DNA of 64,000 nucleotides from Odiellus spinosus. Lineage: Eukaryota; Arthropoda; Arachnida; Opiliones; Phalangiidae. The position numbers and the translations under genes were made by a program. Under the pieces are notes generated by a model. It saw nothing but the letters and a program-made list of their open reading frames with translations. It was not told the origin of the DNA and made no database searches. Position 1 is the first letter of the stretch, and every line of letters begins with the position of its first letter. This document shows positions 52,813-63,093 of this stretch, piece after piece. The stretch spans positions 7,565,013 to 7,629,012 of the forward strand of contig OY987225.1 of NCBI GenBank assembly GCA_963920705.1. Direction: 5' to 3'.

Positions 52813-53094
52813 TGTAAATTGTTGAGCGTGTGACGAAATTAGACGACTAGTTTGCAGTTCTTTAATTAGTTTATTATTAATTTAAGTTTAAGTTATATAT
52901 ACAATCGAATCTAAAGTATAATGAATCATCTTTTCTAAGAGGCTGAGCCTAACACACTAACTGACTGCCGTTTTTTTTCAGCAGACTCTAACAGCTGATC
53001 CATCACTGAACAACGCCCCCTATAGTTGACTTATCTCCCCCAAGGGTACAAAGGTCACTATGTTAAAGGTCAAAGGTCAAAGGTCACCATAACA
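52813..53094 (-). repeat. Copia-3 5' LTR with AGGTCA direct repeats
   Basis: 282 bp, starting TGTTATGGTGACC and ending CAATTTACA in element sense. U3 holds three AGGTCA half-sites spaced by one base (53066-53086 on +) plus a fourth at 53051-53057. Confidence 0.94.
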
Positions 53095-53099
53095 CTTAC

Positions 53100-53801
53100 C
53101 ATGGTTACTATTTTACTAATCTTCGGGCATTTCCTTTTACGGACACATAATATCAGGTCATGGTCAGAAATGCCATGGGCAATATTCGTTGCCGTTGTTA
53201 TTCGGGATGGCATATTTGTATATATATGATCTATGAGGGTCTTAGTTGTAAGGGTAATTCTTGTAGCACGAGTAATTAATTGCTTAAATCCAAATGTTGC
53301 CGATTTTAGATTACGGCTATTAGTATTAGGTGGTACTAAGAGATCTGTATTAAAGTCTCCCAGAATTATTATTTCATTATTGCGACAGTCATTTGAAAGA
53401 TGATGGATTTGGGCTTTTAGATCCAAGTAACAGTTTGTATAATTACCATTCGGTGGGAGATAGCACACCCCAATAACTAGTCGTTTACAGTTTTTCTCAT
53501 GGAGACAACACCAAAGTGTCTCAAGGGTTGAGTCTGGCATGTCCTCAGGATTGAATATAGGTGTAAGCGCCGTAACTATAAGATTGTTTTTAAAATAGAT
53601 TCCAAGTCCTCCCTTTGAGTTTCTAGTTCTGTCTTTCCTTAGGAATGTATAATTAGTTATGTCAGTAGCTGCGGCTGAGGAGGATTCTCCTAGCCATGTT
53701 TCTGATAGACAGAGTATGTCTAGCGAGTACTTGGATATTATATAGTTAATATCTACAGCATGGCAAATTAAGCTCCTAGTGTTTAGGTGAGCTATTTTCA
53801 A
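53100..53801 (-). pseudogene. LINE ORF2, endonuclease half
   Basis: The APE-type endonuclease domain opens MKIAHLNTRSL, then LDILCLSETWL, GGLGIYFKN, IGVCYLPPNGNYT, ILGDFNTDLLV, TLIDHIYTN and ISDHDLILC. All usual catalytic blocks (N, E, D-x-N, D-H) are present. It nicks target DNA for LINE insertion. It is cut off from its RT half (41384-43533) by Copia-3 at the CTTAC site. Confidence 0.92.
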
Positions 53802-53843
53802 TCCCTTGTAGTCGATAAAATCCTGTGGTGTGTCAGTGCTTAG

Positions 53844-55217
53844 TCAGTTGGATTGACTAGTAGTGTGGTTGCCTCCACCGTATTTAAGTCTTCCTCCCTC
53901 ATGTTGTTCTTTTTGATTTATTCTGGATTTGAAACGTGAGATTCCAATGGGGCGGGGCCAGTTCAATAGGTCCACAACAATTTGATCAGATTTTCTGTTA
54001 CATTCAAAATAAAAAGTTTTATATCTTGATTGGGTAATTTCATTTAATACCCTTATATTACAACTGTCAACACCAAGGTCAATGAGGTGGCTTCTCACAT
54101 CTTCTTCAGTTTGTGTTTTGTGGCATCTTGATATTACAAATTTTGAGTTTGGTGAGTAGGCTAGTTCTAATGCAATTGGGCAGTCATTTAATCCCCAAAT
54201 TTTTTCCTTCTGATTGGCACTACCTAGTTTAGCGCATGTCACTCCAGCTGGCCATAGCATTGTTTCACATATTTCAGGGGTGTCTTTAGTATATCCAATA
54301 ATAAAAGACTTTTTACTTGGGTCATAGCTGCGAGCTTGCCTAATTGTTTGTGGTAGTTTAAGTTGCTCTTCCAAGTAGTTCTTAATCTTATCTTCGGTGG
54401 CGCTTGATGAGAGATTAGTAACAAAGTACTCATCAAGTTCATCCGCCGGTTTGAGTTTACATTCTTTGGTCATTTCTGTCGGCATCTGTCCTGTGCTAGC
54501 TTGTTTTCTTTTGTTCTTTATAATATATTTATTTTTTATGGTGTTATTTAGTTTCTTTTTCGAGTTGGAGTTTCTTAAGACGTCAGTAAATAGTCTTTGT
54601 GAATTTTTGGTTGTTCCATGATTATAATGGTTGTTCGATTGAGTGTGATCCTCACTTTCAATTAGCTGCTCCTTGTTCGATCCCTCAGATGTATCTATTA
54701 AATCTGTAGTGTTTTCGATAGTGTTTAGTCTTTCCGATATATTTTTCAGTTCCTGCGAAGTTGTTTCTTTTAGATGAACTTTCTCATTTAAAATGACAAT
54801 ATTAGTATTGATTGAATCAATCTCATCCACCATTTCATTGATTGCTTGTTTCCCATTATTGCTTTGCTCGGTAAGGGCCTCGAGTTCTGCTACTATTATT
54901 TGAAGTTGGGCCTTTGTATCACAGGAACATTTAGTGTTACCAAGGCTTATAATGTCTGCCTTCAGTTTCGTAATTTGTGAATTGAGAGTCCTTACTAGAT
55001 CTTTAGTTGCATTAAATTCTTTTACCATTTTGAATGAATCTTTCATGCTGATTCTACAGATAGGGCAGCAATAGAAGCGTTTGGCCTCTGACACTTTTAT
55101 TCCAACGCAGGTAATATGGTAACTGTTGAGACACATGTCACATACAGCCATTGTTCCAGCACTTTCATCTTTTACACCAAACTTACAGTTAGATAGACAA
55201 TAATCGTCTTTAGTCAT
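53844..55217 (-). CDS. LINE ORF1 with PHD-like zinc finger and coiled coil
   Basis: 457 aa. The N-terminal PHD-type finger has YCLSNCKFG, AVCDMCLNSYHITC and FYCCPICRISM (C4HC3 spacing). It is followed by a coiled coil (about residues 65-170), a basic stretch (KNKYIIKNKRKQ), and two RRM-like units beginning DEYFVTNLSSSATEDKIKNY and SKFVISRCHKTQTEEDV. ORF1 proteins of this layout occur in CR1-group LINEs and bind element RNA. The frame is intact and ends 42 bases before ORF2. Confidence 0.85.
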   Translation of the reverse strand: MTKDDYCLSNCKFGVKDESAGTMAVCDMCLNSYHITCVGIKVSEAKRFYCCPICRISMKDSFKMVKEFNATKDLVRTLNSQITKLKADIISLGNTKCSCDTKAQLQIIVAELEALTEQSNNGKQAINEMVDEIDSINTNIVILNEKVHLKETTSQELKNISERLNTIENTTDLIDTSEGSNKEQLIESEDHTQSNNHYNHGTTKNSQRLFTDVLRNSNSKKKLNNTIKNKYIIKNKRKQASTGQMPTEMTKECKLKPADELDEYFVTNLSSSATEDKIKNYLEEQLKLPQTIRQARSYDPSKKSFIIGYTKDTPEICETMLWPAGVTCAKLGSANQKEKIWGLNDCPIALELAYSPNSKFVISRCHKTQTEEDVRSHLIDLGVDSCNIRVLNEITQSRYKTFYFECNRKSDQIVVDLLNWPRPIGISRFKSRINQKEQHEGGRLKYGGGNHTTSQSN

Positions 55218-55250
55218 GTTTAGTATTCAATAGAATACTTAGTCTTAGTT

Positions 55251-55331
55251 TAATCAACGCTATAGCTAACCCTAGGTTAATTAACACTATAACTAACCCT
55301 AGGTTAATCAACACTATAGCTCACCCTAGGT
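55251..55331. repeat. Three 27-bp tandem repeats upstream of LINE ORF1
   Basis: TAATCAACACTATAGCTAAC-type units at 55251-55277, 55278-55304 and 55305-55331, each ending CCTAGGT. They lie in the expected LINE 5' UTR and might act as promoter subunits. Confidence 0.85.
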
Positions 55332-55596
55332 TAGACAGGAGCTAAAATTCATGCGACTGAGCTGTTCAACTGAATGTAGCGTGTAGATTTAATCATTATA
55401 TTTCGATTCATAACCCTAACCCTTGGCTTTTAAATAAATAATTTGTAAGACACACTTTTTCCAACAGGCTTATGGGGTGGCTAAGTTTGGCCAGTAAGGA
55501 AACTCTTAATATTATGTTAGATTTTCACTTTGAATTTTCGATTACTTTCTTCCGAGTTATATTTTATGTCAAATAAAGTTTATTAAACTATTTTAG

Positions 55597-57067
55597 GAGA
55601 TGATGAAATAAAGTCGAAGCGTAATTACAATAACTGGAAACTAGAAGATGTAGAAAGAGCTATGGAGGATGTCTCAGAAAGGAGACGTTCTCTCCGAGAC
55701 GCTAAGAAACATTATGGGATACCAAGACAAACACTCCACAATAAATTATCTGGAAAAGCTAACTTAAAACCAGTAATTGGTAAGCCCCGAGTTTTATCTG
55801 ATGATGAAGAAATGGAACTAGCCCAGTAGGCAGTGCAAATGTCTCAGATAGGATACGGTCAAACTAAGAGACAGATTCTTGATAAAGTGCAACAGTTTGT
55901 GACAAAAGAGAAGAGACCCTCACCATTCAAGCATAGTCCTAGACCGCCATCCGAATGTAAAATTAAGAAACCCTGAACCTCTTCAACTTGCACGCGCTCA
56001 GGCCTGTACCCCCTCAAAAATAAGCGAATGGTTTAATGGCTTCTTCAACTTTATGTCAAAGCTAGGAATGTTATCCGATTCTGGTAACCGATTGTGGAAC
56101 TGTGACGAGGCAGGATTTTCTCTTTGTCCCAAAACTGGCATTGAAAAATCAAAGAAATGTTTTGCAAATCACTGCAAACACAAGAAACCAGATAACGGTT
56201 TTGGCAGCTGTTTCAGCTGCTGGTAATTATATACCACCTTATCAGCTGTATAGTGGCAGCCGTTTAAACTTTAATTCTTTGGAAAACGGGGTGGAAGGTG
56301 CGAGATATGCTCTGACAAAATCAGGATGGATGAATACAGAAACCTTTTATGGTTGGATTGCTAACCACTTTCTTAAGAGCATTCCACCAATACGTCCTGT
56401 CATTCTATTACTGGATGGGCACAAAAGTCATATTGATTTAGAAGTTAGTAAGCTGTGTGCCAAAAATGAAGTGGAACTTTATTGTTTACCACCACATTCT
56501 TCACATATCATGCAGCCGTTGGATGTATTGGTTTTTAAATCCGTCAAAAGTAATTGGAAGGTAGCAGTTCAGTCGTACTTAACTCGAAACCCTGGTGCTA
56601 GCGTTAACAAGAAATCATTTGCTGAGGTTTTTAAACACTGTTTGGAACTATCTATGTCAACAGCAACAATTGTAAATGGGTTTAGAGCTAGTGGTATATA
56701 TCCGGTTAACCGTAACGCGATTGACAATTCAAAGCTACAACCTTCAATAATCTTTTACGAAGAACCCACTGAAATTATCAATGAACCTGATGGCCAAAAC
56801 CTACCAAATTCAAATTCACTGGAAAAGGCAAAAATTGAATTTGCTATTTCGAAATTAGAGGAAGGATTGGGTGAATTCAAAATTATGGAGTTCAATTTAA
56901 TGAAAGAGGAGCTGTATGATTTGCCAGAACCCTTATTCAAGTGTTGGAAAACTCTTTTGGAGCTTCGGCTTGGCTTTGAGTCGGTTCCATCTAGCGTAGA
57001 GGAAGAAATTTCCCCTAAAAGATTGGATATCTTTAGGAGAATGTCCCAAGAGAATGAACACCACTGA
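55597..57067 (+). pseudogene. pogo/Tigger-type transposase, decayed
   Basis: A pipsqueak/CENP-B-like DNA-binding start (NNWKLEDVERAMEDVSERRR, AKKHYGIPRQTLHNKLSGK) follows an acceptor-like TATTTTAG at 55590-55596. An in-frame TAG (about 55827) breaks the second half (MSQIGYGQTKRQI). The first catalytic Asp is in WNCDEAGFSLCPKTG (about 56095-56140). The frame then shifts to the 321-codon ORF at 56102-57067, which has QRNVLQITANTRNQITVLAA, ILLLDGHKSHI (second Asp) and SSHIMQPLDVLVF (third Asp). The three Asp residues are conserved, but the stop and shifts make it inactive. Acidic C-terminal sequence continues to about 57540. Confidence 0.9.
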
Positions 57068-57079
57068 TCGTACAACCCC

Positions 57080-58360
57080 AAAGCAAACTGAAAATTACTG
57101 GCGAAAACTAAGATTCATCGTGCTTAAAAAGAAGTAAACTTCAGAAATATTGGAAACTTTACCCTAAACACTGGAAACCACGTCAAAAATATTTAAAAAC
57201 AAACCCAAAAGAATATTCCAAAAACAAAGTAGAAGACAACGAAGAGATACATCACCAAAAACAACTGAAAACCGAAAGGAGGCTCAGTTAGAAACCTCTA
57301 CAAGAAAAGATGCTGAAGAAGACGACGATGAAAGAGGAATGTCAGAAGTAGATGCACTCTTTGATGGTTTTCAATTTCATAATAGTTCACCAGTTGAAAC
57401 AAGATACGATGGGCCTTCTACATCTAAACGGTCGAAAATTACGCTAATCGAAAGACATGCGAAACCACAGACTAAACCAAGACAGTTAATTGCGTACGAA
57501 TGTACCTGCATTTATACGTATCCAGTTTCGTCATTAAATAAATGAGAATAAGTGTCCACTTTAGTTGAGTTTTTGGCTCATTTCCTGGCCTGGCAGCTTA
57601 GTTTTTAATAATATATAGAGGGATTGTTTAGGTAGTTTTGTGACCTTATGAGGCGTTAGAGGAGGTAAGGTTATTTCCGGTGCCCAGGTCTAGAGTTAGT
57701 TAAAATCGGTTGTTTTTGAGTTTTGAACCTGTTAAGACAGGTTGACAATGTAAGAGTCCCGCCTTTTTCTTTCACTGTTAATTTTTCCTTCGGACGTTTA
57801 ACCATCAATATGCTCCATCAGTCTCTGGCGGTGCTCGTTTTTTTCGTTGGCTTATAAACTAAAAATTCGGCGAGGGAATGCGAGGGGGCGCCACCAGTTC
57901 CAACGGGGCTGGAAATATTCTAAAAAAAGTTTTTTTTTTTTTTCTTTCTGGCGGTTTTTTTCAAAATGGAACTGGTGGGATCCCGTTGCACTATTTACCG
58001 GTTTTGCGAGATTTTACGATACCTATAACGAATTTTATAAAATAAAGGGAACAATTTTCGAACGTTTGCGCAGGCGCATAGTGGTCTCTACCACTAATAT
58101 AAAATAAAGAAAAAATTGGGAGTGTGTCACTTTAACTCATCTTTAGATATCTTCGCTCAAAGTCGCCACAATTTTGGAGTTAAAACTAGTCGACTCTCTA
58201 CAAGGTTTTTTCAAAAAATTGGATCTTTGAAAATACTAAATTTTTTGAGCTAAAAACTTGGCTTTCCCAATCAAAAGGTCTATAATTCAAGTGGTTAAAG
58301 TTTAAACAAAATCTAAATCGGTGCCGTGGGAGCCACTGGGCGATTTGGGAAAGATTTACC
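57080..58360. other. pogo tail and unassigned DNA
   Basis: 57080-57545 may be the degraded C-terminal or 3' part of the pogo element. GTGTCCACTTTAGTTGAG at about 57550 could be its right terminus. 57840-58110 has a GC-rich patch and an ORF I do not recognise. Confidence 0.3.
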
Positions 58361-58364
58361 CAAT

Positions 58365-58467
58365 TGACATAATGGAAGACTTCCCCAAGACCTCTTAAGA
58401 CTACATAAGACACCCGAAAGACATCCCCAACACCTTTTAAGACTTAACTTTTTTTGGTAAGGGGGGA
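58365..58467. mobile_element. AGTCTT-family MITE fragment
   Basis: GGAAGACTTCCCCAAGACCT then CTTAAGACTACATAAGAC, ending TTTTTTTGGTAAGGG. One half of the element. Confidence 0.7.
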
Positions 58468-58716
58468 ACTTAAATTTATAGTCCGTAAATCACAACTGAA
58501 ATTTTTAATTATTTCACATTTAATCACAATTTTTTAAAACTTCAATATTTTAAGGAAATCAGGGCTGAAGCTTCTTATCATCTGCACCAATTCAAACTTT
58601 ATTTTAACGACCTATCAAGTGCATTAATTTTATAACCTAGTTTCTCGATTAATGTTATGAATTTTATCTATTTTCTTTTTTTATTACAGCCTCCCTTTTT
58701 TCATTCGTCTTATCTT

Positions 58717-58838
58717 CTAACACTCTTCAAAGATTTCAAACAGCTCCGTATATCTTTCATTTCTGTTTAAATGCTTCAAGTAAAAGTTGTCCAGCCAATG
58801 TGATTCAGAGAAATTACCTAAGCCTTTCCACAGGTTTT
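58717..58838 (-). CDS. Possible terminal exon, unrecognised
   Basis: On minus, an AATAATCAG acceptor precedes an open stretch KNLWKGLGNFSESHWLDNFY then LKHLNRNERYTELFEIFEEC and a stop. Composition is protein-like. The upstream 58857-59000 is part of an inverted repeat, so this may instead be element-derived. Confidence 0.25.
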
Positions 58839-59084
58839 TCCTGATTATTATTATTATTACCAACAGTAAATAGAAGAGCCTGTTTTTTCCCTGGAATTTA
58901 AGCGTTGCTAATGCATCGCGCCTTGTTTGATGCTTCCCCCCCCTTAAAATGGAGTAACCAATCATAGCTGAAAGAAATGAGATATCTTTTCTTGAGATTG
59001 TACGTTTCGTACTTCCGCTGCAAAGGATCATGGGTAGAGACTAGAGAGCGAGAGAGAAAAAAAATCCTCCGCTGACGGCTTGCT

Positions 59085-59094
59085 TATATAAAAG
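59085..59094 (+). promoter_or_regulatory. TATA box
   Basis: TATATAAAAG, about 30 bases upstream of a plausible start site (near 59115-59125) and 65-75 bases before an ATG in good context. Confidence 0.5.
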
Positions 59095-59158
59095 CGACGG
59101 CAATATCGGGAGTCGGAAACTTCGTACCGACAAAAACCAACTATCGTGCTAAATAATT

Positions 59159-59221
59159 ATGGCTGAAAAACGCTGCATGATGCTTGATTCTAAACTTAAG
59201 TGGACAAATCAGGGCACCCAA
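59159..59221 (+). CDS. Possible first coding exon
   Basis: ATG in context AATTATGGCTG encodes MAEKRCMMLDSKLKWTNQGT Q, then a GTAAAT donor at 59222. With the TATA box upstream this has the layout of a host first exon. I do not recognise the peptide and did not find the next exon. Confidence 0.35.
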
Positions 59222-59589
59222 GTAAATTTTTATATTAAATATTTAACTTTAAACCTGTACAAACTGATGATATCATAGGCGTATCAACTCTAAGCCTTGG
59301 TCAGTTAACACGCTCTGGAAGCTAAATTGAGATATTTGTCAGTAATCCCTGAGGAATCCCCGTCAATATTAGCACGTTGCGTCCCCTCCATAATAAAACG
59401 AGAAATAAGCAGACGACGCCGGGATAGATAAAAACTCATTCGAACTACATTTCGTTCCGAAAAGTGGTGATTCGGTTCTTCTAGGAGGGGGGCTTGAAGC
59501 AAGTCTAGCGCTTTTCCATATCCCCTCTAACAAGGCATCTCGGCATTTTAGGGAAGAAACAGACTCTTCTATTTACTGTTGCTATTACC

Positions 59590-60390
59590 ATAAGAAAAAT
59601 AATTACCATAAGTTAGACTCGCCCATAGATACAATGCTAAGGGCAATTACCATCCACTCAAAATGATAAATTTGTATATACCGTCCTCTATCGCGTAAAT
59701 TATGGCTATAAACCAAAACATTATTTATTTTACAAAAGTACGATTGAATAGTTTTATTAAAATTGTTATCTCCGAGTAATTAACATGATATTTAAAAGTA
59801 ATTTTAATATGTATCAAATAATGCGATAGTATAGATGTCACTACCGTATAAAAGGTTCATTTACAGTCTTATGGTGGCGGTTGATTCTTATAATTTTATT
59901 ATATATTTCAGAACACTGTTTATGTCCTTCTCACTCAAACACTCTTCTTTAACACGTTCTTTTTTCAGATATTCCGCAAACTGACCATAACTCTTGACTA
60001 TACTAATTAAGTTAAATTAACACGTGCTTTAAATCATTCTAAAGTCATTTATCTCCCCAACTATCGACTGCTAGGTCTAGCGTAGACTCTAACGCCGCAG
60101 ATTACGCGACGGTAGTCACGGCACGCCGAAACTCAAAAAACAAAATCATACTGCTGCCAGGTTTTTTTTTCGCGGCATCGTTGTCTAGTCTATAGTCTAT
60201 TTACTTCATTGCCCTCTGCCGCCGCATCGGGGCGCTCGAGTTCCTCAGCCCCATTAGAGCAGTTTTTCTCCCTTTTCCGGTGGTACCTAAATTTCTCACA
60301 CTGGGAGGGGCATATGCGTAGGCGCGCCAAGTTTAGATGGTAAATGCTGTTATGGGCGAGTCTAACTTATAGTAATTATTTTTCTTATGT
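59590..60390. mobile_element. Inverted-repeat element, candidate
   Basis: TAAGAAAAATAATTACCATA and AGTTAGACTCGCCCATA (59590-59627) are mirrored at 60353-60390. About 800 bp between; no ORF recognised. The GC-rich centre (60050-60330) is unassigned. Confidence 0.5.
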
Positions 60391-60394
60391 TATT

Positions 60395-61030
60395 ACTTAA
60401 ATCTAATAGGCTGATTTTAAATATAGCCTACCGAACTTTTTTCCCTATACAATGGTCAAGAGAACGATATTTGATATTTTAACGCACTTCTTTCAATTAA
60501 CTTTTCAATCAATTTGTAACAGGGATGGTAAAGGGATCCCTAGGCAGGGGGATAAAGGCTTATTTCCAGCATTGGTTCCTGCGTCTTTCCCAGTAGATTT
60601 ACCCCAAAGGCCTCCATCTACCCTGGGTGCTCGACCCTGTGAGACCACGTGACAGCCTAGGATAAAAGGAAGGCTTCACCCCAGCCCTGGGGAGATTCCC
60701 TGGTCGACGCCCAGGATACCAGTTCCACACTAATGCTTAGTTCTGTACCCAAAGTTCCTGATTACAATTTAACTTAACTTTTTAAACTAGTTAACTGAAT
60801 AGTTAAGCGTACAGTTACAAATTTAATGAAGAACTTTTGACTCTCAACATAACTCAATTTCGAGCCATCTCACTTGACAAAACCTTAAATGAAATTCAGA
60901 AACATAAGTGGCAGTTTTAAAATCAATCCTATCTTTGAATAGATAAATTCCTCTAAGAAAACCACTAATTTTTCATTTCACCTCCAAGTGGCCTGCCTGA
61001 ACACATCTCTATTGGTTATGTCCATTTATC
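60395..61030. other. Unassigned DNA with GC-rich patch
   Basis: 60520-60715 is rich in CCCTGGG/CCCAGG-type words that pair imperfectly, possibly a SINE or MITE. No gene recognised. Confidence 0.3.
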
Positions 61031-61044
61031 AGAATTCTGTTGCA

Positions 61045-61230
61045 TCATTTTTTAAATGACCATCGAATTAAAATGGTTACGATGCCCATCCATAGAAATC
61101 CAATTACAATCATGCGTTCAAAACCGAAAATGCTATCTGATGCGTTACTAATTTTTCCTGGTTGATGGCCATTTTTTGGATCAGTTTGTAACGGTTTTAG
61201 GCATACCCAGAAACGCGGCATCTGTTCCAA
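61045..61230 (-). CDS. Small ORF with predicted membrane segment, unrecognised
   Basis: 61 codons ending GFERMIVIGFLWMGIVTILI then RWSFKK. One hydrophobic helix followed by basic residues resembles a tail-anchored or exon-encoded membrane segment. No family recognised; could be chance. Confidence 0.2.
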   Translation of the reverse strand: MEQMPRFWVCLKPLQTDPKNGHQPGKISNASDSIFGFERMIVIGFLWMGIVTILIRWSFKK

Positions 61231-61349
61231 GTGCCGACATTCCTGGAATGTATTACTATAACGCGTCGTCTGCTCGATCTATTTTCCACCAAAATCCTAG
61301 AATCACGTGATAACATGACTCTAGACTTTTTTAAGCCCCTTAAAAGAAC

Positions 61350-61700
61350 AGTTGGATATTCGATGAATAAATAATGAATCAAATTAAATTATTTTAATTT
61401 TGTACCTTGCACTATATCCCACATGTCTCGATCGCGAAGAACAAATTCCATCTCATACTTCCAACTTCTATAATTCTCTGAATTCAATTTTCTAATATAA
61501 GATTTACGATTGACAATGAACTTCCGCCTTCCGCCATTTTTATTTACGTTATGTGAGTTCGTTTTCGATGAAGTTTGTTAATTAAGCCTTATCTTCATAG
61601 TTGATAAACTTCCACAAATAAACCACGCTCTGCTACCATTTGTTGGATATTCGTTGAATAAATAATGAAGGCGAATATTGTGAATCAAATTAAATTATTT
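61350..61700 (-). mobile_element. Copia-5 remnant
   Basis: On minus: LTR end (right part begins at 61641, CGAATATCCAACA in element sense), primer site TGGTAGCAGAGCGTGGTTT (61620-61638), ATG with the copia Gag start MAEGGSSLSIVNLILEN (about 61490-61543), then after a frameshift NYRSWKYEMEFVLRDRDMWD. The sequence jumps directly to a second LTR end fragment (61350-61403). Nearly all of the interior is deleted. The right boundary of its 5' LTR is not determined. Confidence 0.75.
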
Positions 61701-62296
61701 TAATTACTGCATAAACATAAACTGGGTTAGTTTATGTTTAACAAAGAAGGAACGAAAAGCTATAGACGAATTCGGAATTGAAGAGGAACTTGCAGGGGCA
61801 GCCTCCATCGGAGTACACTCTTTACGCTCCGATCTCTTAAGAGATGTCAGTATTGTAGTTCCCATTCTGATCCTATTCTGATTGGCTACGCTATGACGAG
61901 AGAGACAAACTAGGCAATCGATAATTCCTCCCCTCTACACGTTTCCCATAGCAGCGGGTGTAATGCGTGGTTAGGTACGAGAGCGAGAGATAGAGTGAGG
62001 GGCAGGCGCGCCATCTATTGCGATAATTCATCATTATATTTGTACCTAGCCCCTAGAAGTTGGTTTATGAGTATGGACAGTCCGAATTCGTCAATTAACT
62101 GTCAGCTCTGAAGAAAGGTGAGTGGATTTACCCCAATTGTTACTAGCAAACTGTCTCGCCAAATCGTCATAAATAATCACGAATTATGCATTATTAAAGA
62201 AACCAATTATAAGTGACGAAATAAAATTATTATTGTTCCTTTTAATTACGATGTCAGTTTCATTTATTTGATAATTCTCCTTATCAAGAAAATATA
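61701..62296. other. Possibly rest of Copia-5 5' LTR, then unassigned DNA
   Basis: No second LTR copy is available to set the end. No gene recognised. Confidence 0.3.
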
Positions 62297-62424
62297 GTCT
62301 GATCTAAAGAGGTCCTCAAGAACACTACAAAAGACTTCTTGACACAATGAAAGACTTCCCCAAGACCTCTTAAGACTACATAAGCCACTCAAAAGGCTTC
62401 CCCAAGACCTCTTAAGACTAACTT
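62297..62424. mobile_element. AGTCTT-family MITE fragment
   Basis: TAGTCTGATCTAAAGAGGTC through CTTAAGACTAACTTT; the outer GGTAAGGG termini are missing on both sides. Confidence 0.7.
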
Positions 62425-62429
62425 TAGGT

Positions 62430-63090
62430 GGGTCCTTGGTTGATTCTTAAATCTTAATCAATCGGGTATTGATTGATAACTTTTTACTTTGTGTTTGGTT
62501 GCCAAATTGAATTACTTCGATTTGGGGTCACCCCTTTCAAAAATTCTAAAGAAACCGTTACAATTTGAACGCACCCTTTATTTATTAATAATTCTGCCTC
62601 AAAAATTAAACTGTTGAAACAAACAGCTTGAGCCATGGAATAAGCGAACCGCTTCAAGAAATGTATGTAATTGACGTAGCATTGACATCGTTTTCTCTCT
62701 CTCTCTCTCTCTGTCGAACCAAAGGTGTTTAACGTGCATTTTGGTGCATAGTCACGTGGCGCCTCGACATCCCACATACGCTAAATTCTAGCCACCTTAG
62801 GTGCAGCTCTATAATATCGGATTTTCTTGGACAAGAGAGACGAAGAGAGAGGAAACTTGAATTCGCCAAAAAAGATTCGCAATTAGTGTATGGCCAAATG
62901 GGGGAAAATAAAAACGAGGAATTGGAGCAGAAAGCACAGTTTTAAATGCTATGAACGACACGAATTATAACGTGTGGTCACTCTTCCATCTCTGGTTCTT
63001 TCATGCTTGAGCCCAGTCAATTTCTGTCATTTAAGGCTTGAAGCCAAAAATTGCAAAACTTTACACTTAATTGATATTTTTATTAAAAAA
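62430..63090. other. Intergenic DNA with CT microsatellite
   Basis: A (CT)n run lies at about 62694-62712. No convincing gene otherwise. Confidence 0.45.
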
Positions 63091-63093
63091 AAA

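Larger units (their letters stand above)
43534..53094 (-). mobile_element. Copia-3: Ty1/copia element with MBD, split by Copia-2
   Basis: Minus-strand element inserted in the LINE, with target duplication CTTAC at 43529-43533 and 53095-53099. Its 3' LTR is split by Copia-2. Coding capacity is nearly complete: Gag, knuckle, protease, integrase, MBD, RT and RNase H in one frame, with a single TGA at 51192-51194. It uses a tRNA-iMet-like primer site. Of the five copia elements here this is the closest to an autonomous one. Confidence 0.95.
58857..59585. repeat. Inverted repeat pair around a promoter
   Basis: The minus-strand sequence near 58860-58925 (AACAGGCTCTTCTATTTACT, preceded by an AACAAGGC word) is repeated on + near 59525-59575 (AACAGACTCTTCTATTTACT). 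The arms are diverged and the boundaries vague. A TATA promoter lies between them. Confidence 0.45.
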
